Shown here: positions 20,086-30,627 of the stretch, in pieces | Numbering within the stretch: position 1 is the stretch's first letter | Layout: each line of letters opens with the position of its first letter | Position numbers and translations under genes: made by a program | The notes under the pieces: model-generated | What the model was told of the DNA's origin: nothing | Databases searched by the model: none | What the model saw: only the letters and a program-made list of their open reading frames with translations | Origin: Afipia sp. OHSU_II-C1 | GTDB lineage: Bacteria; Pseudomonadota; Alphaproteobacteria; Rhizobiales; Xanthobacteraceae | Direction of reading: 5' to 3' | Assembly: GCF_000497575.1 (NCBI RefSeq) | Contig: NZ_APJI01000016.1 | Span: 248,001-312,000 of the forward strand | DNA: 64,000 bases

Positions 20086-20859
20086 ATGGATATCGCCACC
20101 GGGGCAGGCCTGCTCGCTGGTATTGCTGTTCTCGTCACCCTGATCCTGATGGGCGGCGATTTCCGGATTTTCTACGACATTCACGCCATCATCATCATTG
20201 GAGGTGGCTCGTTTGCCGCAACGCTGATCCGTTTTCCTTTTGTAGCCATTCTTCATGGCATGCCGATGGGGCTGAAGTACGCGTTCACGATGCGGCAAAC
20301 GACATCGCGCGAACTGGTCGACGAACTGGCGCAACTTGCGGAAGTCGCCCGGAAGCAGGGGCCCGTGGGGCTTGAAAAAGTTGAAACCGATGATCCGTTC
20401 CTTGCCAAGGGAATCCGCTACGTCGCCGACGGCTACGACATGGATTTTATCCGCGACAACCTTGAGCGCGACCGCGACAATTTCCTGATGCATCTCGACG
20501 AGGGACAAAAAATCTATCGCGCCATCGGCGACTGCGCGCCGGCCTTCGGCATGATCGGCACCCTGATCGGCATGGTGCAGATGTTCTCGAACATGTCCGA
20601 TCCGTCGAAGCTGGGTCCTTTCATGGCGGTGGCGCTGCTCGCGACGCTGTACGGTGCGCTTGTGGCGAACCTGTTCTGTTTGCCGATCGCCGACAAACTG
20701 CATGTCAAACTGACGGACGAAGATACCAATCGCACCCTGATCATCGACGGAATCCTGATGATCCGCGACGCGAAGTCGCCGACGCTGGTCCGCGAAATGC
20801 TGCTGGCCTATCTGCCTGAAAAGCATCGCCATGAAGAGGGCGAGCCGGTCCCGGCTTGA
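20086..20859 (+). CDS. motA: MotA/PomA-type stator subunit
   Basis: A 257-residue protein with four membrane segments and the MotA/ExbB channel core GDCAPAFGMIGTLIGMVQMF, then GPFMAVALLATLYGALVANL near the end. The cytoplasmic loop between helices 2 and 3 carries charged residues. The size and the FGMIGTLIG motif favour PomA-like sodium or proton stators. I start at ATG 20086, preceded by GGAG, rather than at 20038. It pairs with the MotB-like gene 31 bp downstream, and no flagellar genes are in the window. Confidence 0.85.
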   Translation: MDIATGAGLLAGIAVLVTLILMGGDFRIFYDIHAIIIIGGGSFAATLIRFPFVAILHGMPMGLKYAFTMRQTTSRELVDELAQLAEVARKQGPVGLEKVETDDPFLAKGIRYVADGYDMDFIRDNLERDRDNFLMHLDEGQKIYRAIGDCAPAFGMIGTLIGMVQMFSNMSDPSKLGPFMAVALLATLYGALVANLFCLPIADKLHVKLTDEDTNRTLIIDGILMIRDAKSPTLVREMLLAYLPEKHRHEEGEPVPA

Positions 20860-20890
20860 TCTTTCGCGCTGACGTAAGGCGGCATAGGCC

Positions 20891-21721
20891 ATGGCCAAGA
20901 AAAAGAAGGGTGCAGCACACGGGGGAGGTCACGGCTGGTTCGTGACCTTCGCCGATCTCATGGCGCTCCTGATGAGCTTCTTCGTGATGCTCGTCGCGTT
21001 CTCAACCCAGGATCAGCAAAAGCTTAAAATCGTTGCGGGTTCGATGCGGGATGCCTTTGGCGTCCAGAACGCATCGCGCTTCTCGGGCCTCATCGAGTCC
21101 GATGGTTTGCCGACACGTCCCAAGATGCGGAACGTTGCTCACATTCCGCCGGAGGAGGCTTCCAACAATCCGACGCCGGATCAGGAAGACAAGAACAAGA
21201 CGGCCGGCGCGCGCATGAAGACCGACCGCGAATTCGCGCTCGCCTCCGCCTCGCTGCGCCAGGCGTTGCAGGATCTGCCGGAGATTTCCGAGCTGTCCAA
21301 ACACATCATGTTCGAGGAGACCAAGCAGGGGCTCAACCTAGAAATCGTCGATCAGGACGGCCGGTCGATGTTCGCCGATGGGTCCAAACAGCCGCTGGAA
21401 CGGACCCGGCGCCTGCTTCAGAAGCTGGCGGCGCCGCTCAAGGCCACTCCGCTGCGCGTCGCCATTGTTGGCCACACCTCGGCCGGCTTCCTGCCAACGC
21501 GGTCCGGATATGACGGGTTTGATCTGTCCGCGGACCGCGCCAACGTCGTTCGCCAGATCCTGGAGCAGGAAGGCTTGCCGGCCTCCCACGTGTTCTCTGT
21601 CGCGGGCAAGGCCGATACCCAGCCGTTGTTTCCAGACGATCCCTCGCTGGCCGCAAACCGGCGCGTGACCATTACGTTGATGCGGGAGGACCCGCCGTTG
21701 CCTCCTAATCTGAAGCCTTGA
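20891..21721 (+). CDS. motB: MotB/PomB-type stator subunit with OmpA-like domain
   Basis: A 276-residue protein with a basic N-terminus (MAKKKKG), a single membrane helix containing the ion-binding Asp in FADLMALLMSFFVMLVAFS, and a C-terminal OmpA-like peptidoglycan-binding domain (VGHTSAGFLPTR, LSADRANVVRQIL and NRRVTITLMRE). It anchors the MotA-like channel to the cell wall. The pair may serve flagellar rotation or another motility or envelope function. Confidence 0.85.
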   Translation: MAKKKKGAAHGGGHGWFVTFADLMALLMSFFVMLVAFSTQDQQKLKIVAGSMRDAFGVQNASRFSGLIESDGLPTRPKMRNVAHIPPEEASNNPTPDQEDKNKTAGARMKTDREFALASASLRQALQDLPEISELSKHIMFEETKQGLNLEIVDQDGRSMFADGSKQPLERTRRLLQKLAAPLKATPLRVAIVGHTSAGFLPTRSGYDGFDLSADRANVVRQILEQEGLPASHVFSVAGKADTQPLFPDDPSLAANRRVTITLMREDPPLPPNLKP

Positions 21722-21873
21722 TCTTGGCGTATTATTATACCTTTGCCACAACGCGGGTTCCCTGTGGATGCGTCGCAGTGGACTTCGGATGGCAGTGATA
21801 TAAGAAGCGCCACTCAAAAGTGATCGCCGGGCTTGCCGGGATCAAAAGACACCGTCAGGGCGTTCCTTCGATC

Positions 21874-23775
21874 ATGGCTGCCAGCGATACATCCGCCGAT
21901 ACGCCCCAAGAGGTGCCGGTAACAACCGGATTTTGGGCCCTTACTCTTGGCAGCATCGGCGTGGTGTTCGGGGACATCGGCACATCGCCTTTGTATGCCT
22001 TTCGCGAAGCCGTTCACAATGCGACCCATGGCGGCCCCGTCTCGCGGGAGATCGTGCTTGGCGTTCTGTCGCTAATCCTTTGGTCGCTGATCGTCGTCGT
22101 CACCATCAAATACGTGCTGCTGCTGCTGCGCGCCGACAACAACGGCGAAGGCGGAACGTTGTCGCTTATGGCTCTCGGCCAGCGCGCGCTGGGCAGGCGC
22201 AGTTGGGTGCTCCTGGCGCTTGGCGTGATCGGGGGCGCGATGTTCCTTGGCGACGCGATGATTACGCCGGCCATTTCCGTGCTTTCCGCGGTCGAAGGTC
22301 TGAAGATCGCCGCGCCGGCGCTGGAGCACTATGTCGTCCCGCTGGCGATTGTGATTCTCGTCTGTCTGTTTGCTCTGCAAAGCCGTGGAACCGCCATGGT
22401 CGCCAGCGCCTTCGGTCCCGTCATGATCATCTGGTTCCTGACCCTTGGCGTGATGGGATTGATGCACATCAGTGACGATCCGGGCATCGTGCACGCCATC
22501 AACCCCATATTTGCCGTCCAGTTCTTGCTGACGCACGGCATGATCGGGCTGGTGATTTTGGGTGCGGTGTTTCTGGCCGTGACCGGCGGTGAGGCGTTAT
22601 ACGCCGACCTTGGCCACTTCGGCCGCAAGCCAATTCAGGCCGCCTGGTTTTATTTCGTTCTACCTTGCCTGCTGCTGAATTATTTCGGCCAGGGCGCTTT
22701 GGTTCTGGCGCATCCGGAAGCCATCGAAAATCCATTCTATCGCATGGTGCCGGAAAACGTGCTGGTGCCCCTGATCTGTCTTGCGACAGCGGCGACCGTC
22801 ATCGCCAGTCAGGCAGTAATCACCGGCGCATTCTCACTGGTGCGTCAGGCCATTCAGCTCGGACTGCTTCCCCGGTTTGAGGTTCGCTATACGTCCGAAA
22901 CCCACGCCGGGCAGATCTATCTGCCGCGGGTCAATATGATGCTGTTGATCGGCGTGTTGCTGCTCGTCGGACTGTTCCGCACGTCAAGCAATCTGGCGTC
23001 GGCTTACGGCATCGCCGTATCCACCACCATGGTTTGCGACGGCTTGATGTGTTTCGTCGTGATCTGGAAGCTCTGGAACTGGCGGGCCGCGACTGCGGCC
23101 GCGCTGATCGTACCTCTGGTGATCGTCGATCTGACCTTCCTGACCGCCAATCTCCTTAAGCTGCTTCAGGGCGCTTGGGTGCCGGTGTTGTTCGGGATTT
23201 TGATGGCTGGTCTGGTCTGGACGTGGCGCCGCGGTACCGTGATCCTCATCAACAAGACCCGGCGCACCGAAGTGCCGTTAGGCGATCTCATCAAGAGTCT
23301 CGAAAAACGGCCGCCGCACATCGTGAAGGGCACCGCTATTTTCCTCACCAGCGATCCCGCATACGTGCCGACCGCCTTGCTGCACAACCTCAAGCACAAC
23401 AAGGTTCTCCACGAACACAACGTCATATTGACCATCCACACCGCCGAGACACCGCGTGTCGACGTGGCCGACCGCGTGCGGATGGAGAAGATCAGCGACA
23501 AGTTCTCGACCGTCCGGCTCACCTTCGGCTTCATGGAGTCACCGAACGTGCCAAAGGCGCTGGCAATCGCGCGCAAGCTCGGCTGGCAGTTCGACATCAT
23601 GTCGACGTCGTTTTTCGTGTCCCGACGCTCGCTAAAGCCTTCCGCCCAATCCGGTATGCCGCTGTGGCAGGACCATCTGTTCATTGCCATGAGCCGGTCC
23701 GCGAACGATGCCACCGACTATTTCCAAATTCCGACCGGGCGCGTGGTGGAAGTTGGCACTCAGGTAACTATCTGA
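21874..23775 (+). CDS. kup: Kup potassium uptake transporter, first of a tandem pair
   Basis: A 633-residue proton-coupled K+ symporter of the Kup/HAK/KT family. The signature [15 protein letters not shown] is in the first helix, followed by [18 protein letters not shown] and about 12 membrane segments, then a cytoplasmic C-terminal domain of about 170 residues. I use the ATG at 21874 ([14 protein letters not shown]). An in-frame GTG at 21820 adds 18 residues and is less likely. The neighbour at 23924 is a paralogue. Confidence 0.92.
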   Translation: MAASDTSADTPQEVPVTTGFWALTLGSIGVVFGDIGTSPLYAFREAVHNATHGGPVSREIVLGVLSLILWSLIVVVTIKYVLLLLRADNNGEGGTLSLMALGQRALGRRSWVLLALGVIGGAMFLGDAMITPAISVLSAVEGLKIAAPALEHYVVPLAIVILVCLFALQSRGTAMVASAFGPVMIIWFLTLGVMGLMHISDDPGIVHAINPIFAVQFLLTHGMIGLVILGAVFLAVTGGEALYADLGHFGRKPIQAAWFYFVLPCLLLNYFGQGALVLAHPEAIENPFYRMVPENVLVPLICLATAATVIASQAVITGAFSLVRQAIQLGLLPRFEVRYTSETHAGQIYLPRVNMMLLIGVLLLVGLFRTSSNLASAYGIAVSTTMVCDGLMCFVVIWKLWNWRAATAAALIVPLVIVDLTFLTANLLKLLQGAWVPVLFGILMAGLVWTWRRGTVILINKTRRTEVPLGDLIKSLEKRPPHIVKGTAIFLTSDPAYVPTALLHNLKHNKVLHEHNVILTIHTAETPRVDVADRVRMEKISDKFSTVRLTFGFMESPNVPKALAIARKLGWQFDIMSTSFFVSRRSLKPSAQSGMPLWQDHLFIAMSRSANDATDYFQIPTGRVVEVGTQVTI

Positions 23776-23923
23776 TTAGTCTTGTTAAATCCAGATCTGC
23801 CCTGGATGGTATATGCGTTTAGGACATGCCTGTGGCATGAAAACAGTTTAACGTGTGCGCGAAGCGCGGGGTATAGGCCTGCTGCGCTGCAATTGTGCAG
23901 TGAATTTCGAGGCAATTTTCCTG

Positions 23924-25846
23924 ATGACCGATACGACATCAGCCGCGGCGGACACGCCGGCGGCAAACGGACATGGTGAGACGCATTCCACCGCGTCCTT
24001 CAAGGGACTGATGCTTGGGAGTATCGGCGTTGTCTACGGCGATATCGGCACCAGCCCGCTGTACGCGTTCCGGGAAGCTGTGACAGCAGCCGGCGCGACG
24101 GCCGCGACGGCCAGCACGCAAGCCGTGCTCGGCGTATTGTCGCTGATTCTATGGGCCCTTATTGTCGTGGTCACGCTCAAATACGTGGTGATCCTGCTGC
24201 GCGCCGATAACAACGGCGAGGGTGGAACGCTTGCATTGATGGCGCTGGCGCAGCGCGCGCTGGGCACCAGCGGCGGCGTTGTTGTTCTGCTCGGCATCAT
24301 CAGCGGTGCGCTTTTCTACGGTGATGCGGTCATCACGCCGGCGCTGTCGGTGTTGTCTGCGGTCGAAGGCATCAAGCTCGTGACGTCCGCGCTCGACCAC
24401 TACGTCGTTCCTATCACGATTGTCATTCTCGTCGCATTGTTTGCTGTCCAGTCGCGCGGCACGGCCCGCGTCGCCGCTTTCTTCGGCCCTATCATGTGTA
24501 TCTGGTTCGCCGTTATGGCGATGGCGGCGCTTCCATTGATTGCACAACAGCCAAGCGTGCTACTCGCATTCAATCCCGTATATGCGGTTTCATTCCTGCT
24601 CAATCACGGGATCATTGGTCTGGTCACGCTCGGTGCGGTTTTCCTCGCCGTGACCGGCGCCGAAGCGCTCTATGCCGATCTTGGTCATTTCGGCAAACGT
24701 CCCATCCAGACGGCATGGCTGTTTCTGGTGTTACCCTCGCTGGCGCTGAACTATCTCGGGCAGGGCGCACTGGTCATCGGCAATCCTCACACGATCGAGA
24801 ATCCGTTTTTTCTAATGTTTCCTGAATGGGCGCTGGTTCCGATGGTTGTGCTCGCCACGGTCGCGACCGTGATCGCGAGCCAGGCCGTCATTACGGGGGC
24901 TTATTCTTTGACGCGGCAGGCCATTCAGCTCGGTCTGATGCCACGTTTCGAGATCACTCACACATCCGAAGCGCATTCAGGCCAGATTTACATTCCGCGT
25001 ATCAACACGCTGCTGCTTGTTGGCGTTCTGATGCTGGTCGTGATGTTTCGCTCTTCCAGTTCGCTGGCGTCGGCCTACGGCATCTCGGTCACTGGCACGA
25101 TGGTGGTCACGGCGATGATGGGTTTCGTCGTCATCTGGAAAGTGTGGAGGTGGTCACCGTTCGCTGCGGCCGCTTTGATCTTGCCGTTTCTAGCGATCGA
25201 CCTGACATTCCTGACGGCAAACCTGCTCAAGGTTTTCGAAGGCGGCTGGGTGCCGCTGGCGCTTGGCGGCGCGGTCATGCTTTTAATGTACACGTGGCGG
25301 CGCGGGAGCAGGCTGCTCTATGAAAAGTCGCATCGGCAGGAAATTCCTCTCACCGATCTGATTACGATGCTGGAGAAGAAGCCGCCGCAGCGCGTGCCCG
25401 GCACGGCTGTCTTTCTGACAAGCAATCCGGATTATGCTCCGACCGCATTGATGCACAGTCTGAAACACTACAAGGTGCTGCATCAGAAGAATGTCATTCT
25501 CACCATCGAGATCGCGTCGACACCGCGCGTGGATATCGCAGAGCGGGTACGGCTAGAGGATGTCGGGGAGATGTTCTCCAAGGTCACGCTTAGGTTCGGT
25601 TTTATGGAATCGCCGAACGTTCCGAAAGCGCTCGCCATTGCCCGTAAGCTCGGCTGGCAGTTCGACATCATGTCGACATCGTTCTTCCTGTCGCGCCGCG
25701 CGTTGAAGCCCGCTGCGCAGTCTGGAATGCCGCGCTGGCAGGATCATCTGTTCATCGGCATGAGCCGTTCGGCGAACGATGCCACGGACTACTTTCAGAT
25801 CCCGACCGGTCGTGTGGTCGAAGTCGGCACGCAGGTCACGATTTAG
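23924..25846 (+). CDS. kup: Kup potassium uptake transporter, second of a tandem pair
   Basis: A 640-residue Kup paralogue with [34 protein letters not shown] and the same topology as its upstream neighbour. The last 70 residues are almost identical in the two copies (both end [20 protein letters not shown]), while the N-termini and the membrane core differ more. The ATG at 23924 is chosen by alignment with the first copy. The 148-bp gap between the genes may hold its own promoter. Confidence 0.92.
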   Translation: MTDTTSAAADTPAANGHGETHSTASFKGLMLGSIGVVYGDIGTSPLYAFREAVTAAGATAATASTQAVLGVLSLILWALIVVVTLKYVVILLRADNNGEGGTLALMALAQRALGTSGGVVVLLGIISGALFYGDAVITPALSVLSAVEGIKLVTSALDHYVVPITIVILVALFAVQSRGTARVAAFFGPIMCIWFAVMAMAALPLIAQQPSVLLAFNPVYAVSFLLNHGIIGLVTLGAVFLAVTGAEALYADLGHFGKRPIQTAWLFLVLPSLALNYLGQGALVIGNPHTIENPFFLMFPEWALVPMVVLATVATVIASQAVITGAYSLTRQAIQLGLMPRFEITHTSEAHSGQIYIPRINTLLLVGVLMLVVMFRSSSSLASAYGISVTGTMVVTAMMGFVVIWKVWRWSPFAAAALILPFLAIDLTFLTANLLKVFEGGWVPLALGGAVMLLMYTWRRGSRLLYEKSHRQEIPLTDLITMLEKKPPQRVPGTAVFLTSNPDYAPTALMHSLKHYKVLHQKNVILTIEIASTPRVDIAERVRLEDVGEMFSKVTLRFGFMESPNVPKALAIARKLGWQFDIMSTSFFLSRRALKPAAQSGMPRWQDHLFIGMSRSANDATDYFQIPTGRVVEVGTQVTI

Positions 25847-25938
25847 GGATAACCGGCGGCCCGCCAAGCTTGATTTTCTTGTCACAAAAAGAGAGGTTGT
25901 GCGCCGTTCGCGCTTAATCTTGGGGGCCGATCTTTTGG

Positions 25939-26292
25939 ATGACCCTCGTGGAGGTCGATGTGTCACAGGCTGAGAAAGTTCACGATTTGACGGCGGAAGA
26001 GGTGGCCGCCGGAATTGCACAGGGGCGCTATCTCCTGATCGATGTGCGTGAGCCGAATGAGGTCGCGGCCGAGGCCTATCCGGACGCGGTGGTCCTGCCG
26101 CTCTCGACGTTCGATCCGGCCGAAATTCCCGATCCTCAGGGCAAGACGGTGGTTTTTGCCTGCCGGTCGGGCAAGCGTTCGGTAACGGCATCATTGGCCG
26201 CTCAAGCGGGCGGCAAGCCGTACGACTCGCATCTCGCGGGGGGCATGCTGGCGTGGAAGGCTGCCGGACTGCCGTCCAAAACAGGCGGCTGA
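25939..26292 (+). CDS. Rhodanese-like sulfurtransferase
   Basis: A single rhodanese domain of 117 residues with YLLIDVREPNEVA and the active-site loop FACRSGKRSV, in which Cys carries the persulfide. The in-frame GTG at 25960 has a GGAGG sequence at 25950-25954 at good spacing and is a realistic alternative start that shortens the protein by 7 residues. It lies 5 bp before the aminotransferase start codon, so the two are probably co-transcribed. Confidence 0.87.
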   Translation: MTLVEVDVSQAEKVHDLTAEEVAAGIAQGRYLLIDVREPNEVAAEAYPDAVVLPLSTFDPAEIPDPQGKTVVFACRSGKRSVTASLAAQAGGKPYDSHLAGGMLAWKAAGLPSKTGG

Positions 26293-26297
26293 TCCTC

Positions 26298-27449
26298 GTG
26301 AACCGGATTTTTGCGGACCTGCCAAACACCATTTTTGACGTCATGTCGCAGGCTGCACGCGACCTCAACGCGATAAATCTCGGCCAAGGCTTCCCAGAAG
26401 ATCCCGGTCCGCTCGATGTCAGGGAGAAGGCCGCCGACGCCGTCCTGAACGGCTATAACCAGTACCCCTCGATGATGGGGATCCCGGAACTGCGCCAGGC
26501 CATCGCCACCCATTATTCGCACTGGCACGGCTTGCAACTCGATCCCATGAGCGAGGTGATGGTGACGTCGGGCGCCACCGAGGCGCTGACAGGATCGATC
26601 CTCGGCCTCGTGCAGCCGGGCGATGAAGTGCTGCTGTTCCAGCCGATGTACGATTCCTATGTGCCGATCATCCGGCTCGCGGGTGGCATTCCCAAATTTC
26701 TGCGTCTGGAGCCGCCACACTGGCGGTTACCGGAAGAGGCGATCCGCGCTGCCATTACTCCAAAGACGCGTTACGTCATTCTCAACAATCCGCTGAATCC
26801 GGCTGCCGTGGTCTATCCGCGCGAGGACCTCGAGATGCTCGGGCGGATTTGTCAGGAGCACAACCTGATCGCCATTTGCGATGAGGTCTGGGAACATGTG
26901 GTGTTCGACGGCCGCGAACACATTCCGCTGATCTCAATTCCGGGTATGCGTGATCGCACGGTGAAGATCGGATCGGCCGGGAAGATTTTTGGCCTGACCG
27001 GCTGGAAGATCGGTTTCGTCTGCGCCGCGCCGCATATCCTGCGTGTGCTTGCGAAGGCGCATCAGTTCATCACCTTCACGACGGCGCCCAGCCTCCAGGT
27101 TGCAGTCGCCTACGGCCTCGGCAAGCCGGATGATTATTTCCTGCAAATGCGGGCGGGTCTGGCGCGCAGCCGCGATCGTTTGAGCAAAGGTCTCGCCAGC
27201 CTTGGATTCCCGGTGCTGCAATCGCAGGGGACCTATTTTCTGAATGTCGATCTTGCGCCGCTTGGATTGAATGAAAGCGACGTGGCGTTCTGCAAGCGCA
27301 TCGTGCATGAGCATAAGGTCGCGGCCATTCCCGTGTCGGCCTTCTACGAAGAGAACCATGTCACGTCGGTCGTGAGATTCTGCTTCTCGAAGAAAGATGA
27401 AACGCTCGACACGGCGCTTGAGCGGTTGACGCACGTTCTTCACGGTTGA
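26298..27449 (+). CDS. Class I/II PLP-dependent aminotransferase
   Basis: A 383-residue fold-type I aminotransferase with INLGQGFPEDPGP near the N-terminus, NNPLNPAAVVYPREDL, DEVWEHVVFDG and the PLP lysine in GSAGKIFGLTGWKIG. It resembles methionine or kynurenine/glutamine transaminases (YbdL/KAT type). The start is a GTG at 26298, 5 bp after the rhodanese stop. NNPLNPAAV departs from the more usual NNPHNPTG. The amino donor is not determined. Confidence 0.85.
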   Translation: MNRIFADLPNTIFDVMSQAARDLNAINLGQGFPEDPGPLDVREKAADAVLNGYNQYPSMMGIPELRQAIATHYSHWHGLQLDPMSEVMVTSGATEALTGSILGLVQPGDEVLLFQPMYDSYVPIIRLAGGIPKFLRLEPPHWRLPEEAIRAAITPKTRYVILNNPLNPAAVVYPREDLEMLGRICQEHNLIAICDEVWEHVVFDGREHIPLISIPGMRDRTVKIGSAGKIFGLTGWKIGFVCAAPHILRVLAKAHQFITFTTAPSLQVAVAYGLGKPDDYFLQMRAGLARSRDRLSKGLASLGFPVLQSQGTYFLNVDLAPLGLNESDVAFCKRIVHEHKVAAIPVSAFYEENHVTSVVRFCFSKKDETLDTALERLTHVLHG

Positions 27450-27459
27450 GGAGAATACG

Positions 27460-28572
27460 GTGATTGCTGGTGGGAAAAGGGGGCTGACCCTTGCTGCAAT
27501 CGTTGCAGGTGGTCTTTTGGCTTGGACGCCACTCGCGCAGGCGCAGCAGCGCACTGTGAATTTCTACAACTGGTCGAACTATATGGCGCCCGGTGTCCTA
27601 GAACAGTTCACCAAGGAAACCGGGATCAAGGTCACCTACGACACGTTCGATGCCAACGAGACCGTCGAGACGCGGCTCCTGGCGGGCAAGTCGGGTTACG
27701 ACGTGGTCGTGCCGACGGCGTATTTCCTGCAGCGTCAGATCGCGGCCAACATTTTCCAGAAGCTCGACAAGACGAAACTGCCTAACCTTGCCAATGCATG
27801 GCCAGAAGTAACCAAACGCCTTGCGATTTATGATCCCGGCAACGCATTTGCCGCCAATTACATGTGGGGCACCACCGGCATCGGCTACAACGTCAAGAAG
27901 GTGCAGGACATTCTCGGCGCTGACGCCAAGATCGATTCATGGTCGGCTGTTTTCGTTCCCGAGAACCTTGCAAAGTTCAAGGATTGCGGCATCCACATGC
28001 TGGATTCCGCGGATGATATCCTACCGGCCGCGCTGAACTATCTGGGCCTCGATCCGAATTCGACCAAGCAGGCTGATCTTGAAAAGGCTGCCGATCTTGT
28101 CAGCAAGGTGCGGCCTTATGTGCGCAAGTTTCACTCATCAGAGTATCTGAACGCACTGGCCACCGGCGAAATCTGTTTCGTTGTCGGCTGGTCGGGCGAT
28201 ATCAAGCAGGCGCAGAGCCGCGCGGCGGAAGCCAAGAACGGCGTCGAAATCGGATATGCTATTCCGAAGGAGGGGGCGCAGATGTTCTTCGATAATTTTG
28301 CGATCCCTGCGGACGCGAAGAATGTCGCCGAGGCCCACGAGTTGATCAACTACCTTTACAGGCCGGATGTCGCTGCCAAGAACTCGGATTTCCTGTCTTA
28401 TGCCAACGGCAATCTTGCCAGCCAGAAGCTGATCGATCCGAAGGTCATGAATGACAAGACGGTTTATCCGGACGAAGCGACTTTGAGCCGCTTGTTTGTG
28501 ATCACGGCGCGCGATCCGGCGACCCAGCGCATCATCAACCGGCTATGGACGCGGGTGAAGACGGGTCGCTAA
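27460..28572 (+). CDS. potF: Polyamine (putrescine) ABC transporter substrate-binding protein
   Basis: A 370-residue periplasmic binding protein of the PotD/PotF family, with a signal peptide (LAAIVAGGLLAWTPLAQAQQ), then VNFYNWSNYMAPGVL and VTYDTFDANETVETRL, both hallmarks of PotF. The GTG start at 27460 follows a GAGGAG site. No PotG, PotH or PotI gene accompanies it, so either it works with a transporter elsewhere or it has a sensing role. A short hairpin at 28574-28590 lies at the junction with the convergent lpxXL gene. Confidence 0.87.
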   Translation: MIAGGKRGLTLAAIVAGGLLAWTPLAQAQQRTVNFYNWSNYMAPGVLEQFTKETGIKVTYDTFDANETVETRLLAGKSGYDVVVPTAYFLQRQIAANIFQKLDKTKLPNLANAWPEVTKRLAIYDPGNAFAANYMWGTTGIGYNVKKVQDILGADAKIDSWSAVFVPENLAKFKDCGIHMLDSADDILPAALNYLGLDPNSTKQADLEKAADLVSKVRPYVRKFHSSEYLNALATGEICFVVGWSGDIKQAQSRAAEAKNGVEIGYAIPKEGAQMFFDNFAIPADAKNVAEAHELINYLYRPDVAAKNSDFLSYANGNLASQKLIDPKVMNDKTVYPDEATLSRLFVITARDPATQRIINRLWTRVKTGR

Positions 28573-29508
28573 TCACCGCCACCGGCGGTGGAGCCAGAGC
28601 CATTGTTCGGGATGTTCGCGGACCCATCCCTCGATCACGCTGTTGATGGCCTGCGTGGTGGCTTGAACGTCGATCTTGCCTTCGGCATCGCGTACCGGCG
28701 TCACCTCGTCTGACACCTCGATGCGAAAGCGATGGTTTGGGAGACGGATGATGCGCACGCCGTGGATCGGCACTTCGATCTGCCGCGCAAGGCGCGCGAG
28801 CAATGGATTGGCTTTCGTCTTTCGTCCAAAGAATGTGACATCGACGCCCCGGCCGAAGTGCTGGTCTACCAGCATGCCGACGTGGATGCCGTTCTGCAGG
28901 GCCTGCGCTAGCCGCAGCGGTGCGTCATGGGTGGTGGCGACCATCGTGCCCATGTTGACGGCACGAATGTCCTGGATCGCGCGATCGACAGCGGCGATGT
29001 TCGGGCGGCGGAACAGTACGGCGGATTCGAGACCGTAGGCCGGAGCGGCGAGGGCCGGCAATTCCCAATTGGCGAGGTGGGACGCGAAGATCAGCGCGCC
29101 CTTGCCGTCGTCGCGAAGCGCAAGAAATTTCTCTATGCTGCCCGGAGCAGGCTCGATGCGTCCACTCTCCCAGCTCTCTGGATTGAGATCCCAGAGGTGG
29201 TCGATATGCGCGAACTCCGCGCCGACGCGGCCGAGATTCTCCCAGACGCCCATCAGGATCGTATCGATCTCGGCCGGTGATTTTTCAGGGAAGGCCGCTG
29301 TCAGGTTGGCGCGGCCGATCTTGTGCTCTCGCAGCCAGGGACCGATTGTCCGCGTGACCGAGCCGAAGAAATTCGCGGTCTTGTCGGGATCGAAATAGCG
29401 GGTCGCGCGCAAAAGCCCGACCGCAATCGCGCCGACGATGGCCCCTGTCACAGGCTTGAGCGCGTCGCGCAGAATAGCCCTGGTGCGGAGGAACAGGCGG
29501 CGCATCAC
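28573..29508 (-). CDS. lpxXL: Lipid A very-long-chain acyltransferase LpxXL
   Basis: A 311-residue member of the LpxL/LpxM/HtrB lysophospholipid acyltransferase family, with the catalytic HxxxxE motif in FASHLANWELPALA and DQHFGRGVDVTFFG. Its position at the end of the acpXL cluster indicates that it transfers the very-long-chain (about C28) hydroxy fatty acid from AcpXL to lipid A, as established in Rhizobium. Its start overlaps the end of the adh2XL gene by 4 bp. Confidence 0.87.
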   Translation of the reverse strand: MMRRLFLRTRAILRDALKPVTGAIVGAIAVGLLRATRYFDPDKTANFFGSVTRTIGPWLREHKIGRANLTAAFPEKSPAEIDTILMGVWENLGRVGAEFAHIDHLWDLNPESWESGRIEPAPGSIEKFLALRDDGKGALIFASHLANWELPALAAPAYGLESAVLFRRPNIAAVDRAIQDIRAVNMGTMVATTHDAPLRLAQALQNGIHVGMLVDQHFGRGVDVTFFGRKTKANPLLARLARQIEVPIHGVRIIRLPNHRFRIEVSDEVTPVRDAEGKIDVQATTQAINSVIEGWVREHPEQWLWLHRRWR

Positions 29509-30527
29509 AGTGTGACGATGATCTTGCCGAATACCTGCCGGCTTTCCATTCGCTTCAACGCCGTCTCAACATCGTTGATCGGCACTTCGGTGTCGATGAC
29601 GGGCTTCATGCCGGCGGCCATTTTGTCGAGGCTCTCGGCGATGTTCTTGATGGTCGCGCCGAACGATCCGAAGATGCGGTACTGCTGCTGGAACAACTGC
29701 ATCAGGTTGATCGTGGTCGTCGGGCCGGAGGTCGAGCCGCAGGTGACCAGCCGCCCGCCGCGCTTCAGGACCAGCAGCGAGCCGTTGAAGGTATCTGCGC
29801 CGACATGCTCGAACACCACGTCGACACCTTTTTTCCTGGTGATCTTCCGCGTCTCGCCTTCGAAGCGGTCCTTGCGGTAGTTAATGACATGGTCCGCGCC
29901 GAGCACTTTCACGCCTTCAATCTTGGAGTCGTCGCCGACCGTAGTGATGACGGTGCAGCCGATGGCTTTTGCCATCATGATTGCGACGGTGCCGATGCCC
30001 GAGCCGCCGGCGTGTACCAGCACTGTCTCGCCTGGCAGCAGCTTGGCGTTGTCGAACAGCATGTGTTGCACGGTCGAGTAGGCGATCGGAGCGCAGGCGG
30101 CGTCGCGGTCCGAGACGCCATCCGGAACGGGAATGACCAACCGCTCGCTGAGGTTCATCAGCTCGCGCGCAAAGCCGTCGACATGAAATCCCATGATGCC
30201 GGCGACGTTCTCGCAGAGATTGTCACGGCCGGCCCGACATGCGGGGCAGGTGCCGCAGGTCAGCGCGCCGTACATCACGACTTTCTGTCCCGGCTTGAAG
30301 CGGGTTACGCCGTCGCCGATGGCTGCAATCTCGCCGGAGGCTTCCGCGCCGACCACAAGCGGCAGCCTGCGTTTGGCGAATGCCATGCCGCGATAGCCCC
30401 ACACGTCGATGTGGTTGAGGGCGACAGCCTTGACGCGGATTTGCACTTCGCCCGCGCCGGGCGGCGGCGGCGGTGGTGCATCCGCGACCACGAGTTGGCG
30501 GTCGGCAACGAGGGTGAGCGCGCGCAT
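29505..30527 (-). CDS. adh2XL: Zinc-type alcohol dehydrogenase of the VLCFA cluster
   Basis: A 340-residue medium-chain dehydrogenase/reductase with four cysteines of the structural zinc site in CGTCPACRAGRDNLC and the cofactor-binding VLVHAGGSGIGTVAIMMAK. Membership of the acpXL-lpxXL cluster is conserved in rhizobia, where it is thought to act in making or modifying the long acyl chain; the exact reaction is not established. About 100 bp separate it from fabF1XL. Confidence 0.85.
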   Translation of the reverse strand: MRALTLVADRQLVVADAPPPPPPGAGEVQIRVKAVALNHIDVWGYRGMAFAKRRLPLVVGAEASGEIAAIGDGVTRFKPGQKVVMYGALTCGTCPACRAGRDNLCENVAGIMGFHVDGFARELMNLSERLVIPVPDGVSDRDAACAPIAYSTVQHMLFDNAKLLPGETVLVHAGGSGIGTVAIMMAKAIGCTVITTVGDDSKIEGVKVLGADHVINYRKDRFEGETRKITRKKGVDVVFEHVGADTFNGSLLVLKRGGRLVTCGSTSGPTTTINLMQLFQQQYRIFGSFGATIKNIAESLDKMAAGMKPVIDTEVPINDVETALKRMESRQVFGKIIVTL

Positions 30528-30627
30528 TAATGCGTCCTGAAGGGCTGTTTTTGCTTGCAGATTTAGGCGTGGGTATCGCTGGTTCGGGGGAAGCCGTCAA
30601 CCGCCGAACACCCCGGACCGGGAGCCT

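Noticed and set aside
28574-28590. Hairpin CACCGCC-ACC-GGCGGTG at the potF/lpxXL junction as a terminator
   Set aside because: The stem is good, but it covers the last codons of lpxXL and no T-run follows on either strand, so it is not listed as a terminator.
30600-30627. GC-rich inverted repeat after fabF1XL
   Set aside because: The loop would be one base and no T-run follows; it is not a plausible terminator.
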